Shown piece by piece: positions 10,701-17,384 of a stretch of 64,000 bases of DNA. Numbering within the stretch: position 1 is the first letter of the stretch; every line of letters begins with the position of its first letter. The DNA is from Flavobacterium rhamnosiphilum. GTDB taxonomy: Bacteria; Bacteroidota; Bacteroidia; Flavobacteriales; Flavobacteriaceae. The position numbers and the translations under genes are program-made. The stretch covers positions 269,035 to 333,034 of the forward strand of contig NZ_SMLG01000003.1 of NCBI RefSeq assembly GCF_004349195.1, in the 5' to 3' direction. A model generated the notes under the pieces. It was not told the DNA's origin, did no database searches, and saw only the letters and a list, made by a program, of their open reading frames with translations.

Positions 10701-11178
10701 CAACAGTACTTCCTTTGACATGTACGTTAGCGCCAGGTATAGGTTCTCCTTTTTCATTAATCACTTTCCCTTTAACTAACTTTTGCACTAGTGACAAATT
10801 GGTTGCCTCTTTTACTTTTTCGGCTTTAGGAACAAACGAAATTGTTTTCCCCTCGATAACCCATGTGATTGGTTGATCTACAAAAACTTGTTCCAGCACC
10901 TTCTCAATTGAGGCATTCACTACATTAATGGAGATGGGCTTAACATTTTTCAGAATAGCAACGTCATAGAAAAAAACATAATTCGTTTGATTTTTTATGA
11001 CCGATAATACTTTTTTAAACGCTACATTCTTTCCCGAGAAAGTAATCGTTTGTGAAGATACTGCTGCCGAAACTTGTAAAGTTAGAGCGATAACCAGTAT
11101 GGATGTTAATTTCATAACTTTCCAGGTTTTAGAGCTAGGCCAATAATTTTTTGGCTTGGTTTTTGGTAATAATTTCAT
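7747..11178 (-). CDS. SusC/RagA-family TonB-dependent transporter with STN domain
   Basis: A 1143-residue outer-membrane transporter. Order: export signal with a hydrophobic segment (about 24-42); secretin/TonB short N-terminal (STN) domain (about 50-115); carboxypeptidase-regulatory-like beta sandwich (about 135-212, GKVINEKGEPIPGANVHVKG); plug (about 215-345, VVIGYGTTKRKDITGAIS, VEVLKDASAAAIYGARAGGG); then a beta barrel ending in a C-terminal aromatic strand (ILGLNVIF). It imports the oligosaccharide bound by SusD using TonB energy. The STN domain is the part that normally contacts a FecR anti-sigma factor, and a FecR and an ECF sigma gene lie immediately upstream, so the transporter also acts as the sensor of the locus. 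Confidence 0.95.
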   Translation of the reverse strand: MKLLPKTKPKNYWPSSKTWKVMKLTSILVIALTLQVSAAVSSQTITFSGKNVAFKKVLSVIKNQTNYVFFYDVAILKNVKPISINVVNASIEKVLEQVFVDQPITWVIEGKTISFVPKAEKVKEATNLSLVQKLVKGKVINEKGEPIPGANVHVKGSTVAVQTGFDGSFMIEVPENATKLVISFIGMQEQEVVIGKDPLIIVLKEEGQKLEDVVVIGYGTTKRKDITGAISTIKTADIPKGANTSIDQALSGRAAGLVATQTSGQPGAGVNVQIRGNASFASYGVLYVVDGVPIDAGAGEPGSGSPFGAGISRSLLNFINPNDVESVEVLKDASAAAIYGARAGGGVILITTKRGKTGEAKVNYSASSAFQQPAQFYDILNKHDYMVERNRITKEKYLLTKKIAPYGTTDPSTVPAFIPKFSQAEIDSAGEGVNALDKITQSGLLFQHDLSIAGGTDKTKYFVSGNYLNQEGVIKTSSYKRYTGRINLDQIVTDKLKVGVNLIETKSFSENPSIGTGQFENSGIILAAFYHPPTVDLVAPDGSYPLNPDYKNAPNPVSFLETTDKTVLNRLMTTAFAEWEIIKNLKAKANFSYDQSTAKRSTYLPKSFLYGARNGGVANISENTSNTSLLEYTLAYKKDINENHHLNGVAGYSYQVRSREGFNAGNSQFITDGFLYNSLEVGEAPRPTVGSFKDEQVWASYFGRLGYDYQGKYILQGSIRRDGSSNFAENKKYGWFPSVSAAWKISNEEFMQNLTAISFLKVRASYGTTGNSNIGANAFPFYRAGSNYVFGDTQSTGVYQSQLANPELSWETAREINLGLDFGLFNDRISGTFEVFDKTISDLLSFRPLPAFSVVSSVAANIGKTQSKGFEFTLKTVNIKSNDFSWITDFNIAHYEDTWKERDPLVAKTLPKYVGLHDPIRAIYGYQTDGILQIGEAVPAAMPNLKPGMLKAKDLNGYDAEGNLTGIPDGKLSSADAIYLGNSDPGYTYGFGNTFKYKKFDLNIFMYGMLDRLKYNDDKAVAYDLSSKMGSFGWNALDMVKDRWASDNTTGTNPSGLVNPYGGYVGNFYREKAGFLKCRNITLGYTLTKNMFPNQKIFESLRLSADVQNLFTITPYSGIDPELSSFIAYPAQRSIILGLNVIF

Positions 11179-11185
11179 ACTTTTG
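11156..11185 (+). promoter_or_regulatory. Candidate plus-strand promoter over the susC start codon
   Basis: TTG (11156-11158), 19 nt, then TACTTTTG (11178-11185) fits the Bacteroidota TTG-N19-TAnnTTTG consensus. It points away from susC, antisense to the susC leader, and is followed about 65 nt later by a strong plus-strand terminator. Short AT-rich matches can arise by chance. Confidence 0.45.
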
Positions 11186-11190
11186 GTAAT

Positions 11191-11304
11191 GGTTTTTGGT
11201 TAATAATAAATTCTCCTCGCTTGGTTTATCTATCTATTTTTCCATAACTGTTCCTTCTTTTAGGAACCAGCCAGCGATGCTTCCAACATCTGCTGGCTTT
11301 TTTT
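11191..11304 (+). ncRNA. Possible antisense small RNA in the susC leader
   Basis: No protein gene lies here on the plus strand, yet it has a candidate promoter upstream and ends in two consecutive hairpins and a T run: GTTCCT/AGGAAC (11250-11267), then AGCCAGC plus GATG pairing with CATC and GCTGGCT (11269-11298), then TTTTTTT (11298-11304). The predicted RNA of about 115 nt would be fully complementary to the 5' untranslated region of susC. Small RNAs placed antisense to susC leaders are known in Bacteroides (the DonS type). The 5' end is an estimate from promoter spacing. Alternatively the hairpins act only in the susC mRNA leader. Confidence 0.45.
11269..11304 (+). terminator. Strong plus-strand terminator between susC and fecR
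   Basis: An 11-bp stem with a single bulged T and a 7-nt loop, followed by seven T. The T run is on the plus strand only; read in the susC direction the hairpin is preceded by A and not followed by U, so it does not look like a terminator for the minus-strand operon. Confidence 0.8.
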
Positions 11305-11357
11305 ATGGATAACAAATACATATTTTATAAAAAAGGGTTTCCCCGTTCTAATCTAAA

Positions 11358-12530
11358 TTATGGCATCACTCTTAAAATCTTTCCATCGATTTTAAAATGA
11401 ACCTTATTCTTTTCTAAAATTTTTAATACTTGTGATAGCTGTAAATTTCTTTGTATTTCTCCTTCAAATGTTCTTGAAGGCACATCCTTTTCGAATACGA
11501 CATCTACATCATACCAACGGCTCAATTGGCGCAAAACCGTTTGAAGACTAGCATTGTCAAAGTAGAATACGCCGTTTTTCCACCCCATCACTTCATCCAA
11601 ATTCACGTTATCGTTTACGACAATCGCGGCGGTCTTCTGCTTTTTAGCTTGCTGCCCAGGTTTCAATAATACTTTTTTACCTTTTTCAGTAATTAACACG
11701 CTTCCTTCCAAAAGGGTGGTATTTATTGCCGCTTCATCATCGTACGCATTTACGTTAAAATGTGTCCCTAACACATTGACCTGCATGTCATCGACTGAAA
11801 CGATAAAGGGTCTTGTTTTATCTTTAGCTACTTCAAAATATACTTCTCCAGTTGTCGTTACTTTTCTTTCGTTTGCCGCGAAAGAAGTAGGAAAAGTAAT
11901 TGACGAAGATGCATTGAGCCATACTTTTGTACCATCTGACAATTCCAGATTATACTGACGCGCTCTGGGAGTGGTCATGGTATTGTACACCGATTGCGCA
12001 TTGTTACCCGCCGTATATACAACCCCGCCATTCTTTTTTGAAACAGCCGTATTGTTTTGATTGGCCAACAATCCATTTGCTACACTATCCAAAACGATTT
12101 TTGAACCGTTGGAAAGGGTAAGTATTGCGCCTGTTTTACCCGGCTCTTTATCATCGCTTCCCTTTGACGCAACCGCCACAGGAGATTGATCGCTTTTTTG
12201 AAAGATAACAAGAGTCCCAATACCAATGGCTACTAAGACACTTGCAGCAACCGCTATTTTTCTCCAGTTGAATAACCCTAAAACGGACGATTCTTTTGTT
12301 TTTGAAGAAGCATTCATTTTCTCCCTAAGTTCCTTAATGAATTTTTCAGTTGCTTCAGAACTAATAGAAGGAATTTCTACGGAGTCATAATTTTCTCGAA
12401 GAAAGACATCCAATTCCTCTGAATATTGGGGATCATCCAGCATTGGAAGCAGCATTGCCTTACCTTCGGGAGAAATTTCTCCTGAAATAAACTGATTCAT
12501 AAGCTCTTTAAATACTTCGTTTTGATACAT
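11358..12530 (-). CDS. FecR-family anti-sigma factor
   Basis: A 390-residue inner-membrane protein. The cytoplasmic N-terminus (about 1-90) should hold the ECF sigma factor; one membrane helix (IAVAASVLVAIGIGTLVIF, about 92-110) follows; the periplasmic FecR domain (about 190-280, RQYNLELSDGTKVWLNASS, GEVYFEVAKDKTRPFIV, VLGTHFNVNAY) and a C-terminal DUF4974-type domain (about 315-388) complete the usual architecture. It transmits the signal from the STN domain of the neighbouring SusC to the sigma factor encoded 87 bp upstream. Confidence 0.94.
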   Translation of the reverse strand: MYQNEVFKELMNQFISGEISPEGKAMLLPMLDDPQYSEELDVFLRENYDSVEIPSISSEATEKFIKELREKMNASSKTKESSVLGLFNWRKIAVAASVLVAIGIGTLVIFQKSDQSPVAVASKGSDDKEPGKTGAILTLSNGSKIVLDSVANGLLANQNNTAVSKKNGGVVYTAGNNAQSVYNTMTTPRARQYNLELSDGTKVWLNASSSITFPTSFAANERKVTTTGEVYFEVAKDKTRPFIVSVDDMQVNVLGTHFNVNAYDDEAAINTTLLEGSVLITEKGKKVLLKPGQQAKKQKTAAIVVNDNVNLDEVMGWKNGVFYFDNASLQTVLRQLSRWYDVDVVFEKDVPSRTFEGEIQRNLQLSQVLKILEKNKVHFKIDGKILRVMP

Positions 12531-12617
12531 AAATGCAAGATTTTGGGCCGACCTAAGCTGTCCTCCAATTATAAAGACGAGTATTGGTTGCTAAAGTGGC
12601 AATGAAAAATAAAAAAA

Positions 12618-13217
12618 TTATGAAAAAAAATTTACCCCTAATGAAATTAGTGTTAATAAATTGACATTATAATGCTTGTGTAGGTAATTTCTAAGAAAAT
12701 TCAATGCCTGCACCAAATGCCAACGAACGGTTCTTTTAGCGATACCCAATTCTTTACTGATATAGTCGGCATCTCTCCCTTCTATACGGCTTAACAGGAA
12801 AACGGAACGCCTGGGTTCCGGTAAAAGTGTAGCCCCCTCATTTATAATTTCAACCAATTCTTTAAACTCATATTGTTCATCTGGTTTGAAAAATAGCTCT
12901 TGTAGTTTTTCTCCTTTTAGCGAATCCGTTTCTATAAGTTTTTTCCGAATATGACTGACAATTAAATTGCGACTCACGATAAAAAGGTAGTTGTCAAAAC
13001 TCTTTACTTCAGATAGTTTTTTTCGTTTTTCCCAAATCTGAATAAAAATATCTTGCGTTAATTCCTCGGCAACTGGATATGATTTCACAAAGCTGAGGGC
13101 ATGCTGAAGCACCTTTTTCCAGTGTCTTTCAACAAGTTGCGTATAGGCCAATTCATTTCCCGCAGCCACCCTTAGTAAAAGAGCAGATTCATTTGAAGAT
13201 ATCAATTGGGAGTTCAT
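12618..13217 (-). CDS. ECF sigma-70 family sigma factor
   Basis: A 199-residue extracytoplasmic-function sigma factor of the Bacteroidota FecI-like group. Region 2 is recognisable around AEELTQDIFIQIWEKR (about 54-69) and DNYLFIVSRNLIVSHIRK; region 4 around LPEPRRSVFLLSRIEGRDAD followed by the helix-turn-helix ELGIAKRTVRWHL. It should direct transcription of the downstream susC-led genes when released by FecR. A TATGTTTG -7-like element sits at 13259-13266. Confidence 0.94.
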   Translation of the reverse strand: MNSQLISSNESALLLRVAAGNELAYTQLVERHWKKVLQHALSFVKSYPVAEELTQDIFIQIWEKRKKLSEVKSFDNYLFIVSRNLIVSHIRKKLIETDSLKGEKLQELFFKPDEQYEFKELVEIINEGATLLPEPRRSVFLLSRIEGRDADYISKELGIAKRTVRWHLVQALNFLRNYLHKHYNVNLLTLISLGVNFFS

Positions 13218-13258
13218 ACTATAGGTCGGCTGTTAGTTTTAATGCAATACGATTGGAG

Positions 13259-13266
13259 CAAACATA
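13259..13266 (-). promoter_or_regulatory. -7 element upstream of the ECF sigma gene
   Basis: CAAACATA on the plus strand reads TATGTTTG on the minus strand, matching TAnnTTTG. No clear TTG -33 element stands 19-20 nt upstream, so the call is tentative. Confidence 0.4.
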
Positions 13267-13501
13267 GCCAAAATAAATAAAAATACGGGAGAGAGAGTGA
13301 AATTTATTAAAGCGTTCACATCGTTAATTTTCTTAAAATTTATTTTATTCATCATTAAAACTTATGAAATGATGTGCTTTATATGGCCATATAGTATAAA
13401 ATATAGATATTTGGCAATTTCGAAATTAGTTTTTAATTTACTGACAACCCAAAATTTCACATAGTCATTGTCATTACAGCAATTTTCAGCTAAAAACGAC
13501 A

Positions 13502-13942
13502 CTATACTTTCTTAATCACATAGGTCACAATTCCCCAAATGATTAATTGGTTTTCTTCGGTGACTTTTATTGGAGAATAATTGGGATTTTCAGGCATCAG
13601 ATACAAACAGTCTTTCTCCAGTTGCATGCGTTTTACAGTAAACTCTCCATCGATAAAACAAATCGCAATTTTATTGTTTTGCGGTTCCAAACTTCTATCC
13701 ACAACAAGAACATCTTTGTCATTTATACCCGCATCAATCATGGAATTCCCTTTGACTTTGATGTAAAAAGTCGCCAACGGATTTTCGCTAAGTTCCTTGT
13801 TCAAATCAATATTAGTTTCCATAAAATCAGCCGCCGGCGATGGAAATCCAGCCGAAACACCTTCGTTTATGAAAGGAATTCGCAATTCACTTTCAAAATC
13901 AGGCAGAAAAAAATTCAATTTTTGCTCTTTGTTTATTGACAT
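13502..13942 (-). CDS. umuD: UmuD-like self-cleaving SOS protein
   Basis: A 146-residue S24-family peptidase-like protein. The cleavage site lies at Ala31-Gly32 (SAGFPSPA), and the Ser-Lys dyad is Ser67 (KGNSMID) and Lys104 (TVKRM). After RecA-stimulated self-cleavage UmuD' joins UmuC as an error-prone polymerase. It follows umuC with a 10-bp overlap, so the two are translationally coupled, in the reverse of the E. coli umuD-umuC order. Confidence 0.92.
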   Translation of the reverse strand: MSINKEQKLNFFLPDFESELRIPFINEGVSAGFPSPAADFMETNIDLNKELSENPLATFYIKVKGNSMIDAGINDKDVLVVDRSLEPQNNKIAICFIDGEFTVKRMQLEKDCLYLMPENPNYSPIKVTEENQLIIWGIVTYVIKKV

Positions 13943-15207
13943 TTTATTTCAAGAATATCTTTAAAATTAGTGGTGTATCTGGGTGACAAATGATTCTGGT
14001 TCATATTCCAGGTCAAGCTTAAATTTTGGGTAGCCAACTTTACTTTTTTATCTCCAATCTTGTTATTGAGTCCATCCATCACTTTCATCAGTACCAAATG
14101 TTTTGGGTTTTCCTCATCAAACAACTGCAACTGTTTCTTGTTCTGATCAATCAATTCGGTAACGATAACACCTGCTTTCTTGAATTTTATAGTTTCATTT
14201 CCTTTGTGCAGTTTTTTCAACATATCAATGGCTGCATTCGAAATCGTCAGCGTAGAATTTGACGCATAAGGCAATGTAATCGCCATATTAAAATAATATT
14301 TCGAGGTTTGTACCGTATGTTTATCAACCACCAGCATCACGATAATGGTATGACAGCAGGAGTTTTGCTTCCGCAATTTCTCTGCACAAACTGATGCAAA
14401 AGTGGCCACGCGTTCGCGCAGCAAATCAAAATCGGAGATTTGTTTTGGGAAACTTCTGGTCGTGGCAATGCTTTTCTTTTGATCAACAATGGGCTCTAAA
14501 TCCAAAACTGATTTTCCTTCGAGTTCATATTTCAAACGCAAACCGGTCACGCCCATTTCTTTCCTGATCCAAGCTTCGTGTTGTGGTGCAATAAAGTCTA
14601 AAGCAGTCACAATGTTTTTGGCTTTCATCTTTTTATTCATGCGATAGCCAATGCCCCAGACATCTTCAATCTTTGTCCATTTCAAGGCTTTGATTCGTTT
14701 TTCATCACTATCTATTACGTAAACACCTTGCGTTCTGCCTTGGAATTTTTTGGCTATTTTATTGGCTACTTTTGATAATGCTTTCGTTGGTGCAAAACCA
14801 ATACAAACGGGAATTCCTACCCATTTTTGCACCCGGGCTTTCATTTGAATTCCATAATCGTGGTAATCGGAAATAGTCAAACCATCAAAATTAAGGAAGG
14901 CTTCGTCGATGCTGTAAATTTCCACATTAGGTGTAAACTGACTTAAAATTGCCATCACCCGATTGCTCAAATCACCATAAAGCGGATAATTCGAAGAAAA
15001 TAGTTGCACCTTTTTCTCTTTTACCAATTCCCTAATCTTGAATATCGGCGCACCCATAGGGACTCCAACATCCTTTGCTTCATTGCTTCTGGAAATCACA
15101 CAACCGTCATTATTTGACAATATTGCAACGGGTTTCCCAACGAACTGCGGTTGAAAAACGCGTTCGCAGGAAGTATAGAAATTGTTACAATCGACTAAAG
15201 CATACAT
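13933..15207 (-). CDS. umuC: UmuC-like Y-family translesion DNA polymerase
   Basis: A 424-residue Y-family polymerase. Catalytic acidic residues are visible at Asp6 (MYALVDCNNFYTSCERVFQP) and Asp101-Glu102 (YSIDEAFLNF); the palm and fingers fill residues 1-230 (VWGIGYRMNKKM is the helix-hairpin-helix region), followed by the little-finger domain and the UmuC-type C-terminal extension. It performs mutagenic bypass of DNA lesions with UmuD'. It is the first gene of a two-gene minus-strand operon. Confidence 0.94.
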   Translation of the reverse strand: MYALVDCNNFYTSCERVFQPQFVGKPVAILSNNDGCVISRSNEAKDVGVPMGAPIFKIRELVKEKKVQLFSSNYPLYGDLSNRVMAILSQFTPNVEIYSIDEAFLNFDGLTISDYHDYGIQMKARVQKWVGIPVCIGFAPTKALSKVANKIAKKFQGRTQGVYVIDSDEKRIKALKWTKIEDVWGIGYRMNKKMKAKNIVTALDFIAPQHEAWIRKEMGVTGLRLKYELEGKSVLDLEPIVDQKKSIATTRSFPKQISDFDLLRERVATFASVCAEKLRKQNSCCHTIIVMLVVDKHTVQTSKYYFNMAITLPYASNSTLTISNAAIDMLKKLHKGNETIKFKKAGVIVTELIDQNKKQLQLFDEENPKHLVLMKVMDGLNNKIGDKKVKLATQNLSLTWNMNQNHLSPRYTTNFKDILEIKCQ

Positions 15208-15611
15208 GTTACAAAATTACTCAATATCAATTGATGCGAGTTCGTAACCAAAGTTAATTTTAAAGCAATGTTGATAAGTAGTTTTATATAAAAAGATTTT
15301 TAAAAATTAGGTTCTTTCTCTTTTCTTGGGATTATTTCTTCGTCAAAACCACAAAAAAATGCATCGAACCCAACAGAAATTGTATTAAAAAAATCTTAAT
15401 GTTAGCTTCTGAATAAAATTATTTTTTATTTTTTTTAAACACCAATACGTTGATTTTAAACAAATTATATGTTAAAAATCAATTCATAATCTAAAAACAC
15501 AACACCGTGATTCAAATCTTTGGCATGCTACTTGAATATACCTAATCAAATAAGTAAAAAAAGCGAAAGCCGAAAAGCTCAAGAGTAGGCAAAATTCAAA
15601 ATATATTTATC
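15208..15611. other. 404-bp intergenic region between umuC and a secreted-protein gene
   Basis: Divergent promoter region. Very AT-rich, with A/T tracts at about 15290-15460 and no reading frame that looks coding. A sigma-54-like element at 15521-15536 points towards the plus-strand gene at 15612. No clear SOS operator was recognised in front of umuC. Confidence 0.6.
15521..15536 (+). promoter_or_regulatory. Sigma-54-type (-24/-12) promoter candidate
   Basis: TGGCATG-CTAC-TTGAA closely follows the RpoN consensus TGGCAyr-N4-TTGCw with GG and the -12 G at the correct spacing; the -12 position has GA instead of GC. It lies 76 nt before the ATG at 15612. A similar element precedes the secreted-protein gene at 19097. 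Confidence 0.5.
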
Positions 15612-16280
15612 ATGAAAAAAATTACCCTTTTAGTAGCTAGTATCTTCGTATTTGGAGGTAGTGTAGTGAATGCAGCAGAAAAAATCGATTTTTCTGTTGA
15701 AAGAAGATCTCCAGTAGATTTTAGAAATGCCGACCCAATTGTGTTTACAGAAAGAGGAATTGAGTTCTTCATATTTCCTGACGGACAATTTGATTTTAAT
15801 ACACGCCCTTCAACCGGTTCAACCGACGGTATGTATTATAAATCAGGCAAAAAAAATGGTGTGAATAAAACGTATGGTGCACCTGGAAATGTTCGAAACG
15901 GAAATTACGGTGTAAAAGTGGAACACGACTACATGGGCAGAATAAGACGTATTGGAAATGTGTTTATCAACTATGACTCAAATGATAGAATCAAACGAGT
16001 GGGTTCAGTTTACATGACGTACAACCGTTATGCTTTGGAACGAGTAGGTGGTTTAGAAATTATCTATAACCGTCGTGGTCAAATTGTTGATATTGTTGGA
16101 TCCGTAAAAGGCGGCAGAGGTTATGAATACAGCCAAAACAACAATGGAAACAACGATTATGGTGATAACCAAAACTCGAATGATGAAGATTACTACTATT
16201 ATAGAACAAATGGCACAAAAGCCAAAATCGAGGACACCAAAGCAACAGGTAGTGTAGCCATCAGAATAGACAGAAGATAG
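15612..16280 (+). CDS. Secreted protein with short Tyr/Arg-rich repeats, function unknown
   Basis: A 222-residue protein with a clear signal peptide (about 1-21, ending VVNA). The central part (about 110-175) consists of four imperfect repeats of about 16-20 residues of the form RIxRVGxVxIxYNxx, suggesting a small beta structure. The tail is rich in Asn, Asp and Tyr (about 180-205). The protein is basic in the repeat part and probably periplasmic or surface-associated. It is a single-gene unit with a sigma-54-like promoter and its own terminator. I do not recognise a characterised family. Confidence 0.8.
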   Translation: MKKITLLVASIFVFGGSVVNAAEKIDFSVERRSPVDFRNADPIVFTERGIEFFIFPDGQFDFNTRPSTGSTDGMYYKSGKKNGVNKTYGAPGNVRNGNYGVKVEHDYMGRIRRIGNVFINYDSNDRIKRVGSVYMTYNRYALERVGGLEIIYNRRGQIVDIVGSVKGGRGYEYSQNNNGNNDYGDNQNSNDEDYYYYRTNGTKAKIEDTKATGSVAIRIDRR

Positions 16281-16302
16281 TTAGTTATAAATGGTTGGTT
16301 TA

Positions 16303-16338
16303 AAAATTCCCGCTGGTATTCGTATCAGCGGGAATTTT
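16303..16338. terminator. Bidirectional intrinsic terminator
   Basis: AAAATTCCCGCTG (16303-16315) pairs perfectly with CAGCGGGAATTTT (16326-16338) around a 10-nt loop. It is placed between two convergent genes and can serve both. Confidence 0.9.
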
Positions 16339-16357
16339 GTTTGAAGTTATTTCCTTT

Positions 16358-17074
16358 TTAGTCACAACCATCGATTCCACAACTGTCTCCATCAGTAGCA
16401 TTCAATACAGTTGGCTTTATTTCAAATTTGCCTTCTTCCCATACTTTTTCGAGTGTTTTCACAAACGTCTCAACATGTTGTGCCCCCGAAACTGCATATT
16501 TACTATCGAAAACAAAAAAGGGAACACCTTGAACACCGATAGCTTGCGCTTCTTTAATGTCTTGCTGCACTTCAGTTACGTAGGCATCAGAATGCAATAC
16601 TTCATCAATAGCTTCCGCATTCAGTCCTACTTCCAGTCCCAACGTTTTCAATGTGTTCAGATCATTAACGTTCTTGCCATCGGTTAAATAGGCTTTGAAC
16701 AACAATTCCTCTAAATCATTGGCCAGATTGTGTTTTTTAGCCAAATGCAACAAGCGGTGTGCATTCAATGAATTGGCCATAACCGCTTTTTCAAAATGAA
16801 AATCCAATCCTGAATTTTTAGCATTTTGGGTCATGTTGTCAAGCATGTCTTGTGCCCAATCCCTATCTTTTCTATATTTTTCAGCTAAATGGTCTACCAA
16901 ATTGTCTTCAGGAGAAGCAATAAAGCCGGCGTCTAACTGAAAACTTTTCCATTCAATTTCGACTGCGTTTTTATGTTCAAAATTCTGTAAAGCGGCTTCT
17001 ATTCTTCTTTTTCCTATATAACAAAACGGACACATGATATCCGACCAAATTTGCACTTTTAATGTATTTTCCAT
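16358..17074 (-). CDS. DsbA-family (FrnE-like) thiol oxidoreductase
   Basis: A 238-residue protein without a signal peptide. The thioredoxin-fold redox motif CPFC lies at about residues 15-18 (SDIMCPFCYIGKRR), followed by an all-helical insertion and a GVQGVPFFVFDSKYAVSGAQ segment with the cis-Pro typical of the DsbA/FrnE/2-hydroxychromene isomerase-like group. FrnE-like proteins act as cytoplasmic disulfide isomerases or in stress resistance. The C-terminus carries an extra CGIDGC pair. It is a single-gene unit. Confidence 0.88.
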   Translation of the reverse strand: MENTLKVQIWSDIMCPFCYIGKRRIEAALQNFEHKNAVEIEWKSFQLDAGFIASPEDNLVDHLAEKYRKDRDWAQDMLDNMTQNAKNSGLDFHFEKAVMANSLNAHRLLHLAKKHNLANDLEELLFKAYLTDGKNVNDLNTLKTLGLEVGLNAEAIDEVLHSDAYVTEVQQDIKEAQAIGVQGVPFFVFDSKYAVSGAQHVETFVKTLEKVWEEGKFEIKPTVLNATDGDSCGIDGCD

Positions 17075-17384
17075 CTTTATTACTTTTGTAAATAATTAAA
17101 TCATTTGTATATACAAATGTACTAAAAGTAGTTTGAAACTAATCCGACATTATGCTTTTATTAGGAAATGGTAAATTGGTGTTTGTTTAAAAAGAGTACT
17201 ACATAAATCGAATAAATTCTCCGTTCAATCTTTTATCTTATTACAAATACATTTCATTGCGGAGCTGGTTCTATGATGCAAAAATCATCAATTCAGTTTT
17301 GAGCTGTTTTGGCTTTAGGTTTTTATTGGTAATTCTTCTTTCTGGGAATTTATCATGAAAAGTTAAGCAATTTTCTATTTAACC
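17075..17384. other. 310-bp intergenic region with one copy of a 48-nt repeat
   Basis: No coding signal was seen. The region holds the promoter side of the DsbA-like gene and the first copy (17203-17250) of a 48-nt repeat whose second copy is at 18619-18666. Confidence 0.6.
17203..17250 (+). repeat. 48-nt direct repeat, copy 1
   Basis: It matches 18619-18666 with about five differences. The two copies lie on either side of the Gfo/Idh gene in the same orientation, and the second is near a transposase remnant. Confidence 0.75.
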
